Notes: generated from the letters alone by a model not told the origin. Shown: positions 27,212-36,412, counted from the stretch's first letter. The stretch: DNA of 64,000 bases from Clostridiales bacterium (GCA_004556345.1 SFHQ01000009.1:1-64000); one strand, 5' to 3'. Numbers and translations: made by a program.

Positions 27212-27299
27212 AATATAGCTTTGCTTCGGAACTGGCCGGAGCAAAGCCTTTTCCTGCTTTTTTCCCGTTTTGATCTCGATCTCATAAGGAGGCACCGCT

Positions 27300-28691
27300 A
27301 TGGCAACTACACCTTCCCGCACCGTAAAACCACCGGAAAATAAAATGGGCGTTCAGCCCGTCGGCCGATTGCTGGCCGGCATGGCGGTGCCCATGATGAT
27401 CTCCATGCTGGTCCAGGCGCTGTACAACATCGTGGACAGCATCTTCGTGGCCCGGCTGAGTGAAAACGCCCTGACCGCCGTCTCCCTGGCCTTCCCCCTG
27501 CAAAACCTGATGATCGCCGTCTGCGCAGGCACCACCGTGGGTATGAACGCCCTGCTCTCCCGCTCCCTGGGGGCCAAGGAGCAGGACAAGGCAGACCAGG
27601 CCGCCAACACCGGCATCTTCCTGGCCTTCTGCTCCTTTGCTGTGTTCTGTCTCATCGGTGTCTTCTTCTCCCATACATTCTTCCGGATGCAGACTGACGT
27701 GGCGGAGATCGTGAACTACGGCACCATCTACGGCCGGGTCTGCCTGGGCTGCTCCATCGGCCTGTTCTGCCAGTTTACGTTTGAGCGCCTGCTGCAATCG
27801 ACCGGCCGGACCCATCTCTCCATGTGCACCCAGATGCTGGGCGCCCTGCTGAACATCGCCCTGGACCCCATCTTCATCTTCGGTCTCTTCGGTGCCCCCC
27901 GGCTGGAGGTCGCCGGTGCCGCCGTCGCCACGGTCATCGGCCAGTGCTGCGCCGCCGTCGCCGCCTTCATCATGAACATCAAGTGCAACCCCGACATCCA
28001 CCTGAACATCAAGAAGGTTCGCTGGCATTGGAACACCGTCAAGAACATCTATGAGATCGGCCTGCCCTCCATCATCATGCAGTGCGTCGGCTCCGTGATG
28101 GTCTTTGGCATCAACCGCATCGTCATCCCCTTCACGACCACCGCCGCCGCCGTGTTCGGCGCGTATTTCAAGCTCCAGAGCTTCATCTTCATGCCCGTCT
28201 TTGGCCTGAACAACGGCATGGTGCCCATCATCGCCTACAACTTTGGCGCTAAGAAACCTGACCGGGTGAAGAAGACCATCAAGCTGGCCGTCTGCGTGGC
28301 CGTGTGCATCATGGCCGTGGGCTTTGCGCTGTTTGAGCTGGTGCCCGGCACGCTGCTCTCCCTCTTCGATGCCTCGCCGGACATGCTGGCCATCGGCAAG
28401 CCTGCCCTGCGGATCATCGGCATCCACTTCCCCCTGGCCGGGTTCTGCATCATCGCCGGGTCCGTCTGCCAGGCCATCGGCAACCCGATGTACAGCCTGA
28501 CCGTCTCCGTCTGCCGCCAGCTGGTGGTGCTGCTGCCGGCAGCGTGGCTCCTCTCCCGGACCGGTAACCTGGACCTGGTCTGGCTGGCCTTCCCCATCGC
28601 CGAGCTGATGTCTTTGACCCTCAGCTCCATCTTCCTGCGCAAGACCATCAAGCGGGCGGACCAGATCATGGCGCAGCCAGTGAAGCGATAA
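27300..28691 (+). CDS. MATE family efflux transporter
   Basis: A 463-residue protein with twelve predicted membrane segments in two MatE repeats. It starts with GRLLAGMAVPMMISMLVQALYNIVDSIFVARL, typical of the DinF/NorM-like bacterial MATE branch that exports drugs or metabolites using an ion gradient. ATG with AAGGAGG 8 bases upstream; monocistronic between its own promoter and terminator. Substrate not predictable. Confidence 0.93.
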   Translation: MATTPSRTVKPPENKMGVQPVGRLLAGMAVPMMISMLVQALYNIVDSIFVARLSENALTAVSLAFPLQNLMIAVCAGTTVGMNALLSRSLGAKEQDKADQAANTGIFLAFCSFAVFCLIGVFFSHTFFRMQTDVAEIVNYGTIYGRVCLGCSIGLFCQFTFERLLQSTGRTHLSMCTQMLGALLNIALDPIFIFGLFGAPRLEVAGAAVATVIGQCCAAVAAFIMNIKCNPDIHLNIKKVRWHWNTVKNIYEIGLPSIIMQCVGSVMVFGINRIVIPFTTTAAAVFGAYFKLQSFIFMPVFGLNNGMVPIIAYNFGAKKPDRVKKTIKLAVCVAVCIMAVGFALFELVPGTLLSLFDASPDMLAIGKPALRIIGIHFPLAGFCIIAGSVCQAIGNPMYSLTVSVCRQLVVLLPAAWLLSRTGNLDLVWLAFPIAELMSLTLSSIFLRKTIKRADQIMAQPVKR

Positions 28692-28708
28692 CCCATACGA
28701 TAAACTGG

Positions 28709-28746
28709 CTCCCCGCTGTCTTTTCTGAAACAGCGGGGAGTTTTTT
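28709..28746 (+). terminator. Terminator after the MATE gene
   Basis: Stem CTCCCCGCTGT / ACAGCGGGGAG (28709-28719, 28730-28740) followed by TTTTTT, which touches the last base of the convergent ferritin-like gene. Confidence 0.93.
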
Positions 28747-29435
28747 CAGGCCATCTCCACCAATTCGCGGACTTTACAGGCGTGGTCCCACGCGCCCTGG
28801 GCCAGCTCATAAAACAGCTGGCGCAGGCAGGGGTCGTCTGTGGTCTCGATGCCGGTGAGATAGGCCGCCATGGTCGTCTGCTCCTGGGCGAAGCGGCGGC
28901 GCAGGGTGCCTAAGTACGAGGGCATGGGCGGGCACTTCTCCCCCTCCGGCCAGTAGCGCACGCCGGAGATGAGGAAATACGCCGCCGCCAGGCGTTTCGC
29001 CCGGTGCTTTTTCTCCCCGGACAGGGCCGCCAGCATCCGGGCCGGAGGCCCGCTGGCCCGGCGGGAGAGCTGCTGATACTCCCGCGCATCCGCCAGCTCC
29101 CGCCGCAGTAACGTCTGTAAGACGGGTGCACTGTCCAGACTGCCGGGGCCTAAAACGCCCATCGTGTCCTCCCGCGGAAAATCTCCTGCCGGGCGGCAGC
29201 CGGGGGGCGGGGCGGGCAGGGCGCAGGCTTTTGTGCCCGCCTCCTGCGTGGCTTCCTCGGATGGCTCAGCCCCCTCCGGGGCTTCCGGAGCCTGTGTGGG
29301 CGAAGCTCCGCCTGTGTCCCACACGATGGGGCAGGCCATGGGCTGATCCCCCATCACCCGCCGCCAGACCCGCGCAAAGACGGCGTTTTTGTCCTCCTCT
29401 GCCCCCATCTGGGGGGCGCTGGGACGCTCCTGCAT
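28746..29435 (-). CDS. Ferritin-like protein with a long N-terminal acidic/Pro-rich region
   Basis: A 229-residue protein. The C-terminal 130 residues are a four-helix bundle with a plausible di-iron ligand set: ELADAREYQQL, ALSGEKKHRAKRL (E-x2-H), RFAQEQTTMAAYL and ELAQGAWDHACKV. The first 90 residues are low-complexity (Pro, Glu, Ala, Gly). The ATG at 29435 has AGGAGG 7 bases upstream, while that at 29441 is only one base away, so 29435 is preferred. Possible role in iron storage or peroxide defence, perhaps in the spore; not established. Confidence 0.75.
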   Translation of the reverse strand: MQERPSAPQMGAEEDKNAVFARVWRRVMGDQPMACPIVWDTGGASPTQAPEAPEGAEPSEEATQEAGTKACALPAPPPGCRPAGDFPREDTMGVLGPGSLDSAPVLQTLLRRELADAREYQQLSRRASGPPARMLAALSGEKKHRAKRLAAAYFLISGVRYWPEGEKCPPMPSYLGTLRRRFAQEQTTMAAYLTGIETTDDPCLRQLFYELAQGAWDHACKVRELVEMA

Positions 29436-29541
29436 ATCCATTCCTCCTCGTTCCGTTTTCTTATCCTATGCAGCTCGCCCCGCTTCTGTCCGCCGGGGCG
29501 GGGTCGGGCGCAAAAATTCCCCGCCTGGACGCGGAAGTATC

Positions 29542-29570
29542 TTGACAGACTGCGGTTTGCCCATTAAAAT
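29542..29570 (+). promoter_or_regulatory. rny promoter
   Basis: TTGACA (29542-29547), 17-base spacer, TAAAAT (29565-29570). The leader to the rny start is about 155 bases; I see no recognised element in it. Confidence 0.75.
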
Positions 29571-29730
29571 AAAATTAGTATAAATGTGCGGTTTGAGAGG
29601 CGGGTCCAGCATCCTGGCCCACCGGGACCTCTCCGCCGCTTTCTGCGGGGCCATCTCCCTGGTACAAGGGTCATTCGGCTGCCGCGATTTTATGCGAAAT
29701 TTTATAGAAACGGAGGTGTGTCCCGACCCT

Positions 29731-31278
29731 ATGCTGCCCATTATCTTAACCGGCGTGATCGCGTTCGTGGTCGCGCTTGTGATAGGAATTCCCGCCGGCA
29801 TCCTGTACCGCAAAAAAGTGGCGGAAAAGGAGATCATCAGCGCCGAGGAGGAAGCCAAGCGCATCCTCAACGAAGCCATCAAGAGCGCCGAAAGCAAAAA
29901 GCGGGAAGCCCTGGTAGAGGCCAAGGAAAAGATCCTGGCCGACAAAACGGAATTCGAGAGAGAAGCAAAAGAGCGCCGTGCAGAGTTACAGGAACAGGAC
30001 CGCCGTCTTCAGCAGAAGGAAGAGACGCTGGAGCGGAAGATGTCCAACCTGGAAAAGAAAGAAGAAACCTACAACCGCCGTCTGACCGAGCTGGACAAAG
30101 CCCACGAGGAGGTGGACCGGCTCCAGGAGGAACAGAGAACCACCCTGGAGCAGATCTCTGGCTACACCGCAGAGGAAGCCAAAGCAGAACTGATCGCCAA
30201 GCTGGAGACCGAAGTGACCCACGAGGCCGCCATGAAGATCAAGGAAGCCGAGGCCCACTACAAGGAAGAGGCCGACACCAAGGCCAAGGAGATCATCGGC
30301 CTGGCCATCCAGCGCTGTGCCGCTGACCACGTGGCGGAGGCCACCGTCTCCGTCGTTCCCCTGCCCAACGACGAGATGAAGGGCCGGATCATCGGCCGAG
30401 AAGGCCGCAACATCCGCACCCTGGAGACCCTCACCGGCGTGGACCTCATCATCGACGACACCCCGGAGGCCATCACCGTCTCCTGCTTCGACCCCGTCCG
30501 CCGGGAGATCGCCCGCCTGACCCTGGAAAAGCTCATCCTGGACGGCCGCATCCACCCCGCCCGCATCGAGGAAATGGTGGAAATGGCCAAGCGCGAGGTG
30601 GACGCCACCATCAAGGCCGAGGGCGAACGCGCCGTGCTGGAGACCAACGTCATGGGCCTGCACCCGGAGCTGATCAAGCTCATCGGCCGCATGAAGTACC
30701 GCACCAGCTACGGTCAGAACGTCTACAACCACTCCATCGAGGTCGCCCAGCTGGCCGGCCTCATGGCCGCCGAGATCGGCGTCGATGTCGCCACCGCCAA
30801 GCGGGCCGGTCTGCTCCATGACCTGGGCAAGGCCGTGGACCACGAGATCGAAGGCTCCCACGTCACCATCGGCGTGGAGCTGGCCCGGAAGTACAAGGAG
30901 AGCAAGGAAGTCATCCATGCCATCCACGCCCACCACAACGACGTAGAACCCCAGACCGTCATCGCCTGCCTGGTGCAGGCCGCTGACGCCATCTCCGCTG
31001 CCCGACCCGGCGCACGGCGCGAGAATCTGGAAAACTACATCAAGCGCCTGGAAAAGCTGGAGGAAGTCACCTCTTCCTTCCGCGGCGTCGAGAAATCTTA
31101 CGCCATCCAGGCCGGCCGCGAGGTCCGCATCATCGTCAAGCCCGAAGTCGTCAGCGAGGACGAAATGACCCTCCTGGCCAGGGACATCGCCAAGCGGATC
31201 GAGGACGAGCTGGAATACCCCGGCCAGATCAAAGTGCATCTGCTGCGGGAAGTCAAGGTCGTCGAGTACGCAAAATAA
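29731..31278 (+). CDS. rny: Ribonuclease Y
   Basis: A 515-residue membrane-anchored endoribonuclease that starts bulk mRNA decay. N-terminal membrane segment ([22 protein letters not shown]), a long coiled coil (about 30-200), KH domain with [15 protein letters not shown], then the HD domain with [13 protein letters not shown] and [19 protein letters not shown] at 29731 matches the usual N-terminus, but the only Shine-Dalgarno (GGAGGTG) is 14 bases upstream; an in-frame GTG at 29716 overlaps that SD and is less likely. Followed by ymdB as in many Bacillota. Confidence 0.96.
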   Translation: MLPIILTGVIAFVVALVIGIPAGILYRKKVAEKEIISAEEEAKRILNEAIKSAESKKREALVEAKEKILADKTEFEREAKERRAELQEQDRRLQQKEETLERKMSNLEKKEETYNRRLTELDKAHEEVDRLQEEQRTTLEQISGYTAEEAKAELIAKLETEVTHEAAMKIKEAEAHYKEEADTKAKEIIGLAIQRCAADHVAEATVSVVPLPNDEMKGRIIGREGRNIRTLETLTGVDLIIDDTPEAITVSCFDPVRREIARLTLEKLILDGRIHPARIEEMVEMAKREVDATIKAEGERAVLETNVMGLHPELIKLIGRMKYRTSYGQNVYNHSIEVAQLAGLMAAEIGVDVATAKRAGLLHDLGKAVDHEIEGSHVTIGVELARKYKESKEVIHAIHAHHNDVEPQTVIACLVQAADAISAARPGARRENLENYIKRLEKLEEVTSSFRGVEKSYAIQAGREVRIIVKPEVVSEDEMTLLARDIAKRIEDELEYPGQIKVHLLREVKVVEYAK

Positions 31279-31302
31279 ATCATTTTCTCAGCATCTTCCC
31301 CT

Positions 31303-31338
31303 GCCCCCTGGACGGATTCGTCCAGGGGGCGGTTTTTT
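31303..31338 (+). terminator. Terminator after rny
   Basis: Perfect 12-bp stem GCCCCCTGGACG / CGTCCAGGGGGC, loop GATT, then CGG and TTTTTT. Confidence 0.95.
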
Positions 31339-31407
31339 GCTGCCTTTCCGGCAGAATTTTCGGTCAAATTTTCCGTTTTCGCTCTTTTGGTTTTGGGGCG
31401 GATGGCC

Positions 31408-31413
31408 TATAAT
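31408..31413 (+). promoter_or_regulatory. Promoter -10 of the ymdB gene
   Basis: TATAAT lies 31 bases before the ATG. No strong -35 is present at 17 bases (TTTTGG). Confidence 0.5.
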
Positions 31414-31444
31414 AGGGGTACTATGACCCAAAGGAGGCCCAACC

Positions 31445-32230
31445 ATGCTGCTGCACATCCTTGCCGTCGGGGACGTGGTGTCGGAGCGAGGGCTTGACTG
31501 CCTGCACCACCACCTCCGGGCTTTGAAAAAAGAACACGACATCCACTTCACCGTCGTCAACGGCGAAAACGCCGCCGGGCTGGGCCTGCTGCCCCGCCAC
31601 GCCGATGAAATTTTCGACGCCGGAGCCGACGTCATCACCCTGGGCAACCACACCTGGAGCAGGCTCCAGATCGCGGATTACCTGGACCAGAACCCCTATA
31701 TCCTGCGCCCGGCCAACTTCGCCCCCAATCTCCCCGGCCGGGGCTTCGGCGTATTTGAAGGCCCCCAGGGGCTTCGCATCGGCGTGCTGAATCTCATGGG
31801 CCGCTTTGAGCTGGACAGCAACCTCTCCTCCCCCTTCGAGAAGGCCGACCGCATCCTCGCCGGAGAGGGCAGGGACGCAGACGTAATGCTCGTGGACTTC
31901 CACGCCGAGGCCACCAGCGAAAAGGGGGCCTTGGCGTGGTATCTGGACGGCCGCGCCCAGGCCGTGTGGGGCACCCACACCCACGTCCCCACCGCCGACA
32001 CGCAGATCCTGCCCAAGGGCACCGGTTTCGTCACCGACCTGGGCATGACCGGCCCGGCCCGGTCTATTTTAGGCGTGAAGCCGGAAAATTCCATTGCCCG
32101 CTTCCTGGGCCAGCTCCCCCGGCGCTATGAGGCCGCAGGCGGCCCCTGCAAGCTCTGCGCCGTCCGCTTCACCATCGACACCCAGACCAAAACCTGCGTC
32201 GAGGTGACGCGCGTGGATGTGTTTGACTGA
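31445..32230 (+). CDS. ymdB: YmdB-family metallophosphoesterase
   Basis: A 261-residue di-metal phosphodiesterase of the YmdB type (TIGR00282 in nomenclature), known in Bacillus for cleaving 2',3'-cyclic nucleotides and affecting biofilm and sporulation choices. Metal motifs: VGDVV, NGENAAG, LGNHTW, FHAEATSEK and GTHTHVPTAD. AAAGGAGG 7 bases before the ATG. It follows rny as commonly seen but has its own promoter. Confidence 0.94.
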   Translation: MLLHILAVGDVVSERGLDCLHHHLRALKKEHDIHFTVVNGENAAGLGLLPRHADEIFDAGADVITLGNHTWSRLQIADYLDQNPYILRPANFAPNLPGRGFGVFEGPQGLRIGVLNLMGRFELDSNLSSPFEKADRILAGEGRDADVMLVDFHAEATSEKGALAWYLDGRAQAVWGTHTHVPTADTQILPKGTGFVTDLGMTGPARSILGVKPENSIARFLGQLPRRYEAAGGPCKLCAVRFTIDTQTKTCVEVTRVDVFD

Positions 32231-32274
32231 CTCTCTGCCTTTGCAGAAATTTTGACTTGAAGGAGGGACTTCGC

Positions 32275-33372
32275 GTGCTGACCTTTCTCCACGCCGCCGA
32301 CTTTCATTTAGACTCCCCCTTCCACGCCCTGCCCCCCGACCAGGCGGCAGAGCGCCGGCAGGAGCAGCGCCAGCTCCTCACCCGCCTGGCCGACGCCGCC
32401 CGGCAGAGCCAGGCCGACCTGATCTTCCTGGCCGGGGACCTCTTCGACAGCCAGCGGGTCCGGCCGGAGACCATCCAGGCCCTGTATCAAGTGCTGGAGG
32501 AGCTGGAAGCCGAGGTGTTTCTTTCCCCCGGCAACCACGACCCCTATACCAAGGTCTCCCCCTACCATAAATTCACCTGGCCCAGCCACGTTCACTTTTT
32601 CACCACCCCCACCCCCCAGCGGGTGGAGCTGCCCCAGTTGGGGGCCGTGGTGTACGGCGGAGCGTTTACCGCCTCCTATCGGATGGACAGCCCCCTGGCC
32701 GGGCTGCACGCCCAGGAGGAGGGGCTGGCCGCCTTCGGCTGCTTCCACGGCGACCCCGCCTCGGCCCACAGCCGCTACGGCCCCATCCCCCAGAAGGAGA
32801 TCGCCGCGTCGGGCCTAGACTATTTGGCCCTGGGCCACCTCCACACCGCCAGCGGCCTGCTCCGGGCGGGCAAGACCTGGTACGCCTGGCCCGGCTGCCC
32901 GGAGGGGCGGGGCTTTGACGAGACCGGCGACAAGGGCGTTTACTTAGGCCAGTGGGAGGCCGGACGGGTCAAGCTGGAGTTTCTTCCCCTGGCCCGCCGC
33001 CGCTATCTCACGCCCCAAATTGACATCACCGGCCGGGATCCGGCGGATGCCCTGGAGGCCTACATCCGCACCGCCCGCCCGGAGGATATCCTGTGCATCA
33101 CCCTCACCGGCCAGCGGGACCCGGAGGCCGAGCCGGATCTCACGGCCCTGACCGCCCTGGCCTCCAGCTATTTTTACAGCGCATCGCTGTATGACAACAC
33201 CTGTCTCAGCCAGTCGATCTGGGCCAGGCGGGACGAGGACACTCTCACCGGCCTCTTCCTCCGCGCCATGGCCCAGCGCCTGCAAGAGGCCCCGAAGGAG
33301 GAACAGCCCCTGCTGGAGCGGGCGGTCCGCTTTGGCCTGGCGGCCCTGGAAGGAAGGGAGGAGCCGAAATGA
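32275..33372 (+). CDS. SbcD/YhaO-like DNA repair exonuclease (metallophosphoesterase)
   Basis: A 365-residue calcineurin-like phosphoesterase. Motifs in order: HAADFHLDSPF, LAGDLFDS, SPGNHDPY, FGCFHGD and LGHLHTA, matching the Mre11/SbcD nuclease core; the C-terminal part is a capping region. The GTG at 32275 is chosen because AAGGAGGG lies 7 bases upstream. It overlaps the next gene (an SMC-like ATPase) by ATGA, the usual YhaO-YhaN or SbcD-SbcC pairing. Confidence 0.9.
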   Translation: MLTFLHAADFHLDSPFHALPPDQAAERRQEQRQLLTRLADAARQSQADLIFLAGDLFDSQRVRPETIQALYQVLEELEAEVFLSPGNHDPYTKVSPYHKFTWPSHVHFFTTPTPQRVELPQLGAVVYGGAFTASYRMDSPLAGLHAQEEGLAAFGCFHGDPASAHSRYGPIPQKEIAASGLDYLALGHLHTASGLLRAGKTWYAWPGCPEGRGFDETGDKGVYLGQWEAGRVKLEFLPLARRRYLTPQIDITGRDPADALEAYIRTARPEDILCITLTGQRDPEAEPDLTALTALASSYFYSASLYDNTCLSQSIWARRDEDTLTGLFLRAMAQRLQEAPKEEQPLLERAVRFGLAALEGREEPK

Positions 33373-35261
33373 AGCTGCTGCGTCTCACCGCCACCTTTGG
33401 CTGTCTCGACCACGCCACGTTAGAATTTGGCCCCGGCCTGACCCTCATCGAGGCCCCCAACGGCGGCGGCAAATCCACCTGGTGTGCGTTTTTGCGCACC
33501 ATGCTCTACGGCCTGGACACCCGCCAGCGGGACAAGAAAGGCGCCCCCGCCGACAAAAACCGCTACCGCCCCTGGAACGGCGCCCCCATGGAGGGGCTGC
33601 TGGTCTGCGAGCACGAGGGAAAGCGCTTAGAGCTTCGCCGCACCTCCGCCGGCGGCGTGCCTATGGGCGAGTTCTCCGCCCGCTGGCAGGAGACCGGCCT
33701 GCCCGTGGATGGGATGACGGCGGAAACCGCCGGGGAGCTGCTCACGGGCCTGAGCCAGGAGGTCTTTGACCGCTCGGTCTTTCTCAAGCAGATGGACCTG
33801 GCCGTGAGCCAGAGCCAGGAGCTGGAGAAAAAGATCACCGCCCTGGTCTCCACCGGCGAGGAGGACATCTCTTTTACCGAGGCCAACGACTGTCTGAAAA
33901 CCTGGCTCCACCGCCGGCGGTTCCACAAAACCGGCCAGATCCCTCAGCTGGAAGCCAGAGAGGAAGCCCTGCGCCAGAGCCTGGACCAGACCACCGCCCT
34001 CCGCCAGGAGCTGGACCAGCTCCGCACCCGCGCCAACAGCCTGCGCCGCCAGCGGGACCAGTGGGAGAGCCGCCTCTCCAAGGAGCAGGACGAGGCCCAG
34101 AGCCTGAACCAAAAGCGCCACGCCGAGGCCGCCGCCGAGCTGGACGCCGCCGAAGCGGAGCTGCAAAAACTCCAGGCCCAGCAGACCGACCCGGAGCAGC
34201 AGACCGACCCCGAAGCCGGCGACCTGGCCGAGGACATCCAGGCCACCCAGGACGATCTGGCCAGCCGGCGACGCTTGATGGCGGGCTTTGTCACCCTCAT
34301 CGTCCTCCTCAGCCTCTGCGCGGCGGCGGCCTATGCCATCCCGGCCTTTGTGCTGCCCCGCTTCCCGGACTTCCCCTTGCAGCTTCCCGAAATCCCCCTG
34401 CTGTTCGTGGCCCCCATCGTGGGCGGGCTGTGGGTGCTGGTGCTGCTCTTTGCCATCATCAAGGCCATCTGCGACCACCGAGACGGAAAAGAACTGACAA
34501 AGCTACAGGACTTATACGACCAGCGCACCCAGGAGCTGGGCCAGCTGGACCAGGCCTTGCAGGAGGCCAAAATTCGCCGGGACCTGGCCCTGCGCTACTT
34601 CGACGCCGTGAGCCAGGCCAGCGGGAGCACCCCCTACCAGCCCCCGGAGGCCGAGGCCTGCCGGGCCTCCCTCCACCAGACCGAGCAGGAGATCGCCCAG
34701 CTCCAAGGCCAGCTCACGGCCCTGGGGGACCCCCTGCTCATCGACGCAGAGCTGGACGAGCTGCAAAGCACCATCTACCGCCACCAGACGGATTATGATG
34801 CCCTGGAGATCGCCATGCAGGCCCTCCAGGAGGCCGACAGCCAGCTCCACGCCCGCTTCTCTCCCCAGCTGGGCCAGAAGGCCGGGGACTACTTCCGGCA
34901 GCTCACTGCGGGGCAGTTTGACCAGGTGAGCTTAGACCGAAGCCTGAACGTCACCGTTCGTCAGACCGGCTCCCTGGCCGACCGCCCCCTGGCCCTGCTC
35001 AGCCAGGGGACAAAGGACCAGCTGTACCTCGCCTTGCGCCTGTCCATCGCAGACCTGGTCCTGCCGGCGGGCGCAGCCTGCCCCTTCGTCCTGGACGACG
35101 CCCTGCTGGCCTTCGACGACCAACGCCTGGACCTGGCCCTGGACCTGCTGCGGCAGCTGGCTGAGCGCAGGCAGGTCATCCTCTTCAGCTGCCAGCGCCG
35201 GGAGCAGGCGCGGCTGGCAGGGCAGGCGGGCGTGACCGTCATCCCCCTCCCCGGCACCTGA
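33369..35261 (+). CDS. SbcC/YhaN-like AAA ATPase with membrane segments in its coiled coil
   Basis: A 630-residue SMC/Rad50-type protein: Walker A EAPNGGGKSTW (about residue 31), first coiled coil (200-295), two membrane segments in the middle (FVTLIVLLSLCAAAAYAI and PIVGGLWVLVLLFAII, about 305-370), second coiled coil (375-500), then the signature LLSQGTKDQLYLALR and Walker B PFVLDDALLAFDD. The membrane hairpin in the coil is a YhaN-like trait, but YhaN is about 960 residues, so this is a short version. Probably acts with the nuclease upstream on DNA ends at the membrane. Confidence 0.85.
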   Translation: MKLLRLTATFGCLDHATLEFGPGLTLIEAPNGGGKSTWCAFLRTMLYGLDTRQRDKKGAPADKNRYRPWNGAPMEGLLVCEHEGKRLELRRTSAGGVPMGEFSARWQETGLPVDGMTAETAGELLTGLSQEVFDRSVFLKQMDLAVSQSQELEKKITALVSTGEEDISFTEANDCLKTWLHRRRFHKTGQIPQLEAREEALRQSLDQTTALRQELDQLRTRANSLRRQRDQWESRLSKEQDEAQSLNQKRHAEAAAELDAAEAELQKLQAQQTDPEQQTDPEAGDLAEDIQATQDDLASRRRLMAGFVTLIVLLSLCAAAAYAIPAFVLPRFPDFPLQLPEIPLLFVAPIVGGLWVLVLLFAIIKAICDHRDGKELTKLQDLYDQRTQELGQLDQALQEAKIRRDLALRYFDAVSQASGSTPYQPPEAEACRASLHQTEQEIAQLQGQLTALGDPLLIDAELDELQSTIYRHQTDYDALEIAMQALQEADSQLHARFSPQLGQKAGDYFRQLTAGQFDQVSLDRSLNVTVRQTGSLADRPLALLSQGTKDQLYLALRLSIADLVLPAGAACPFVLDDALLAFDDQRLDLALDLLRQLAERRQVILFSCQRREQARLAGQAGVTVIPLPGT

Positions 35262-35266
35262 AACAG

Positions 35267-35295
35267 TTGCCATCCGGGAGAAAGTGGGGTATAAT
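35267..35295 (+). promoter_or_regulatory. lepB promoter
   Basis: TTGCCA (35267-35272), 17-base spacer, TATAAT (35290-35295), starting 5 bases after the upstream stop codon. Confidence 0.85.
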
Positions 35296-35323
35296 AGGAC
35301 AGCTTCAAAAGGAGGTCAACTTC

Positions 35324-35971
35324 ATGTCTCAACCCACCCCCCCTGAGGAGCAGCGTCCCGCTGAGGCGCCCGCTCCGGAAGAAACCAACGAGGAAAACAC
35401 CAAAGAAAAAAAACGCAAGCCCGGTGCCTTTGCCGCCGATGTCTATGGCTGGTTCCAGGCCCTGGCCTTTGCCCTGGCCTTTTTGCTGATCTTCTTCACG
35501 TTCTTCGGCCGCATCATCGGCGTGGACGGCCACTCCATGGACCCCACGCTGAACGACCAGGACATGCTCTATCTCAGCAGCTTCCGCTACGAGCCCCAGC
35601 AAGGGGACATCGTCGTCCTGCACAAGAACTTTGAGGGCATCAACAAGCCCATCGTCAAACGCGTCATCGCCGTGGGCGGCCAGACCGTCGAGATCGACTA
35701 TGACTCGAACACCGTCTACGTGGACGGCGAACCCATCCACCAGGACTTTATCCTGGAGCCCATGGTCCAGCCCTCCAACCCCGCGATGCAGCAGACCTAT
35801 TGGGAGGTCCCGGAGGGCAGCGTGTTCGTCATGGGCGACAACCGCAACAACTCCCTGGACAGCCGGGACGACGAGCTTGGCCCCGTGGACAACCGCTATA
35901 TCCTGGGCAAGGCCATCTACACCCTCCTGCCCGCGGAACACGCCGGTGCCATCGAGCACCCCACGCTGTAA
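35324..35971 (+). CDS. lepB: Signal peptidase I
   Basis: A 215-residue type I signal peptidase. Acidic Pro-rich cytoplasmic N-terminus, one membrane helix (QALAFALAFLLIFFTFFG), catalytic Ser in VDGHSMDPTL, catalytic Lys in KPIVKRVIAVGG, and the box E region GDNRNNSLDSRDD. Cleaves signal peptides of exported proteins on the outer face of the membrane. ATG 35324 has AAGGAGG 8 bases upstream. Followed after 12 bases by the S4 protein gene. Confidence 0.95.
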   Translation: MSQPTPPEEQRPAEAPAPEETNEENTKEKKRKPGAFAADVYGWFQALAFALAFLLIFFTFFGRIIGVDGHSMDPTLNDQDMLYLSSFRYEPQQGDIVVLHKNFEGINKPIVKRVIAVGGQTVEIDYDSNTVYVDGEPIHQDFILEPMVQPSNPAMQQTYWEVPEGSVFVMGDNRNNSLDSRDDELGPVDNRYILGKAIYTLLPAEHAGAIEHPTL

Positions 35972-35983
35972 GGGGGTGACGAC

Positions 35984-36223
35984 GTGCGACTGGACAAATG
36001 GCTCAAGGTCTCCCGCCTCATCAAGCGCCGCACCGTGGCCAACGAAGCCTGCGACAACGAGCGTATCTCCGCCAACGGCCGGGTGGTGAAAGCCTCCTAC
36101 GACGTGAAGGTCGGCGACAAGCTGGAAATTCGCTTCGGCGCCCGCACCGTGACCCTGGAGGTCCTCTCCATCACAGAAATGAAGGGCAAGGAGAACGCCG
36201 CCTTTATGTACAAGGAGCTCTGA
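35984..36223 (+). CDS. rqcP: S4-domain RNA-binding protein, RqcP type
   Basis: A 79-residue stand-alone S4 domain (MRLDKWLKVSRLIKRRTVA, ISANGRVVKASYDVKVGD). In Bacillus, RqcP (YabO) binds the 50S subunit and works with RqcH to add alanine tails to stalled chains. Length and opening match. GTG start, AAGGGGGTG upstream. In Bacillus the gene sits near mazG/spoVB-type genes; here those lie just downstream in the same direction, which supports the call. Confidence 0.85.
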   Translation: MRLDKWLKVSRLIKRRTVANEACDNERISANGRVVKASYDVKVGDKLEIRFGARTVTLEVLSITEMKGKENAAFMYKEL

Positions 36224-36230
36224 CCCCTGC

Positions 36231-36260
36231 ATACCCTCTGCCCCCGCAGAGGGTATTTTT
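36231..36260 (+). terminator. Terminator after rqcP
   Basis: 11-bp stem ATACCCTCTGC / GCAGAGGGTAT (36231-36241, 36246-36256) followed by TTTTT. Confidence 0.93.
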
Positions 36261-36270
36261 CCGGTCAGAT

Positions 36271-36406
36271 GGGGAAAAATCCTTGAGATATAAGGATTCT
36301 TCATTGCTTTTTCCCCGCAGTAGGTGTAAGATATCTCAGTATTTACCTGACAGTCCCCCGGCCCTGCGCCGGGGAGAACGGGGCCATTGCCCCGCTAGGG
36401 AGGATC
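36271..36406 (+). promoter_or_regulatory. Structured leader of unknown type before the purine phosphorylase gene
   Basis: Several nested complementary segments: GGGGAAAAA with TTTTTCCCC (36271-36279, 36307-36315), inside it AATCCTT / AAGGATT; TGAGATAT with ATATCTCA (36284-36291, 36331-36338), which competes with the first; and GC hairpins in 36354-36392. A possible promoter (TTGCTT, 17 bases, TAAGAT) overlaps it at 36304-36332. It does not match the purine, guanidine or preQ1 riboswitches as I know them. It may be a leader RNA or a repressor-bound promoter. Confidence 0.35.
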
Positions 36407-36412
36407 ACACAC

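Noticed and set aside
36261..36412. A purine riboswitch before the phosphorylase gene
   Set aside because: The conserved core and three-way junction pattern of that class are not present; only an unclassified structured leader is claimed.
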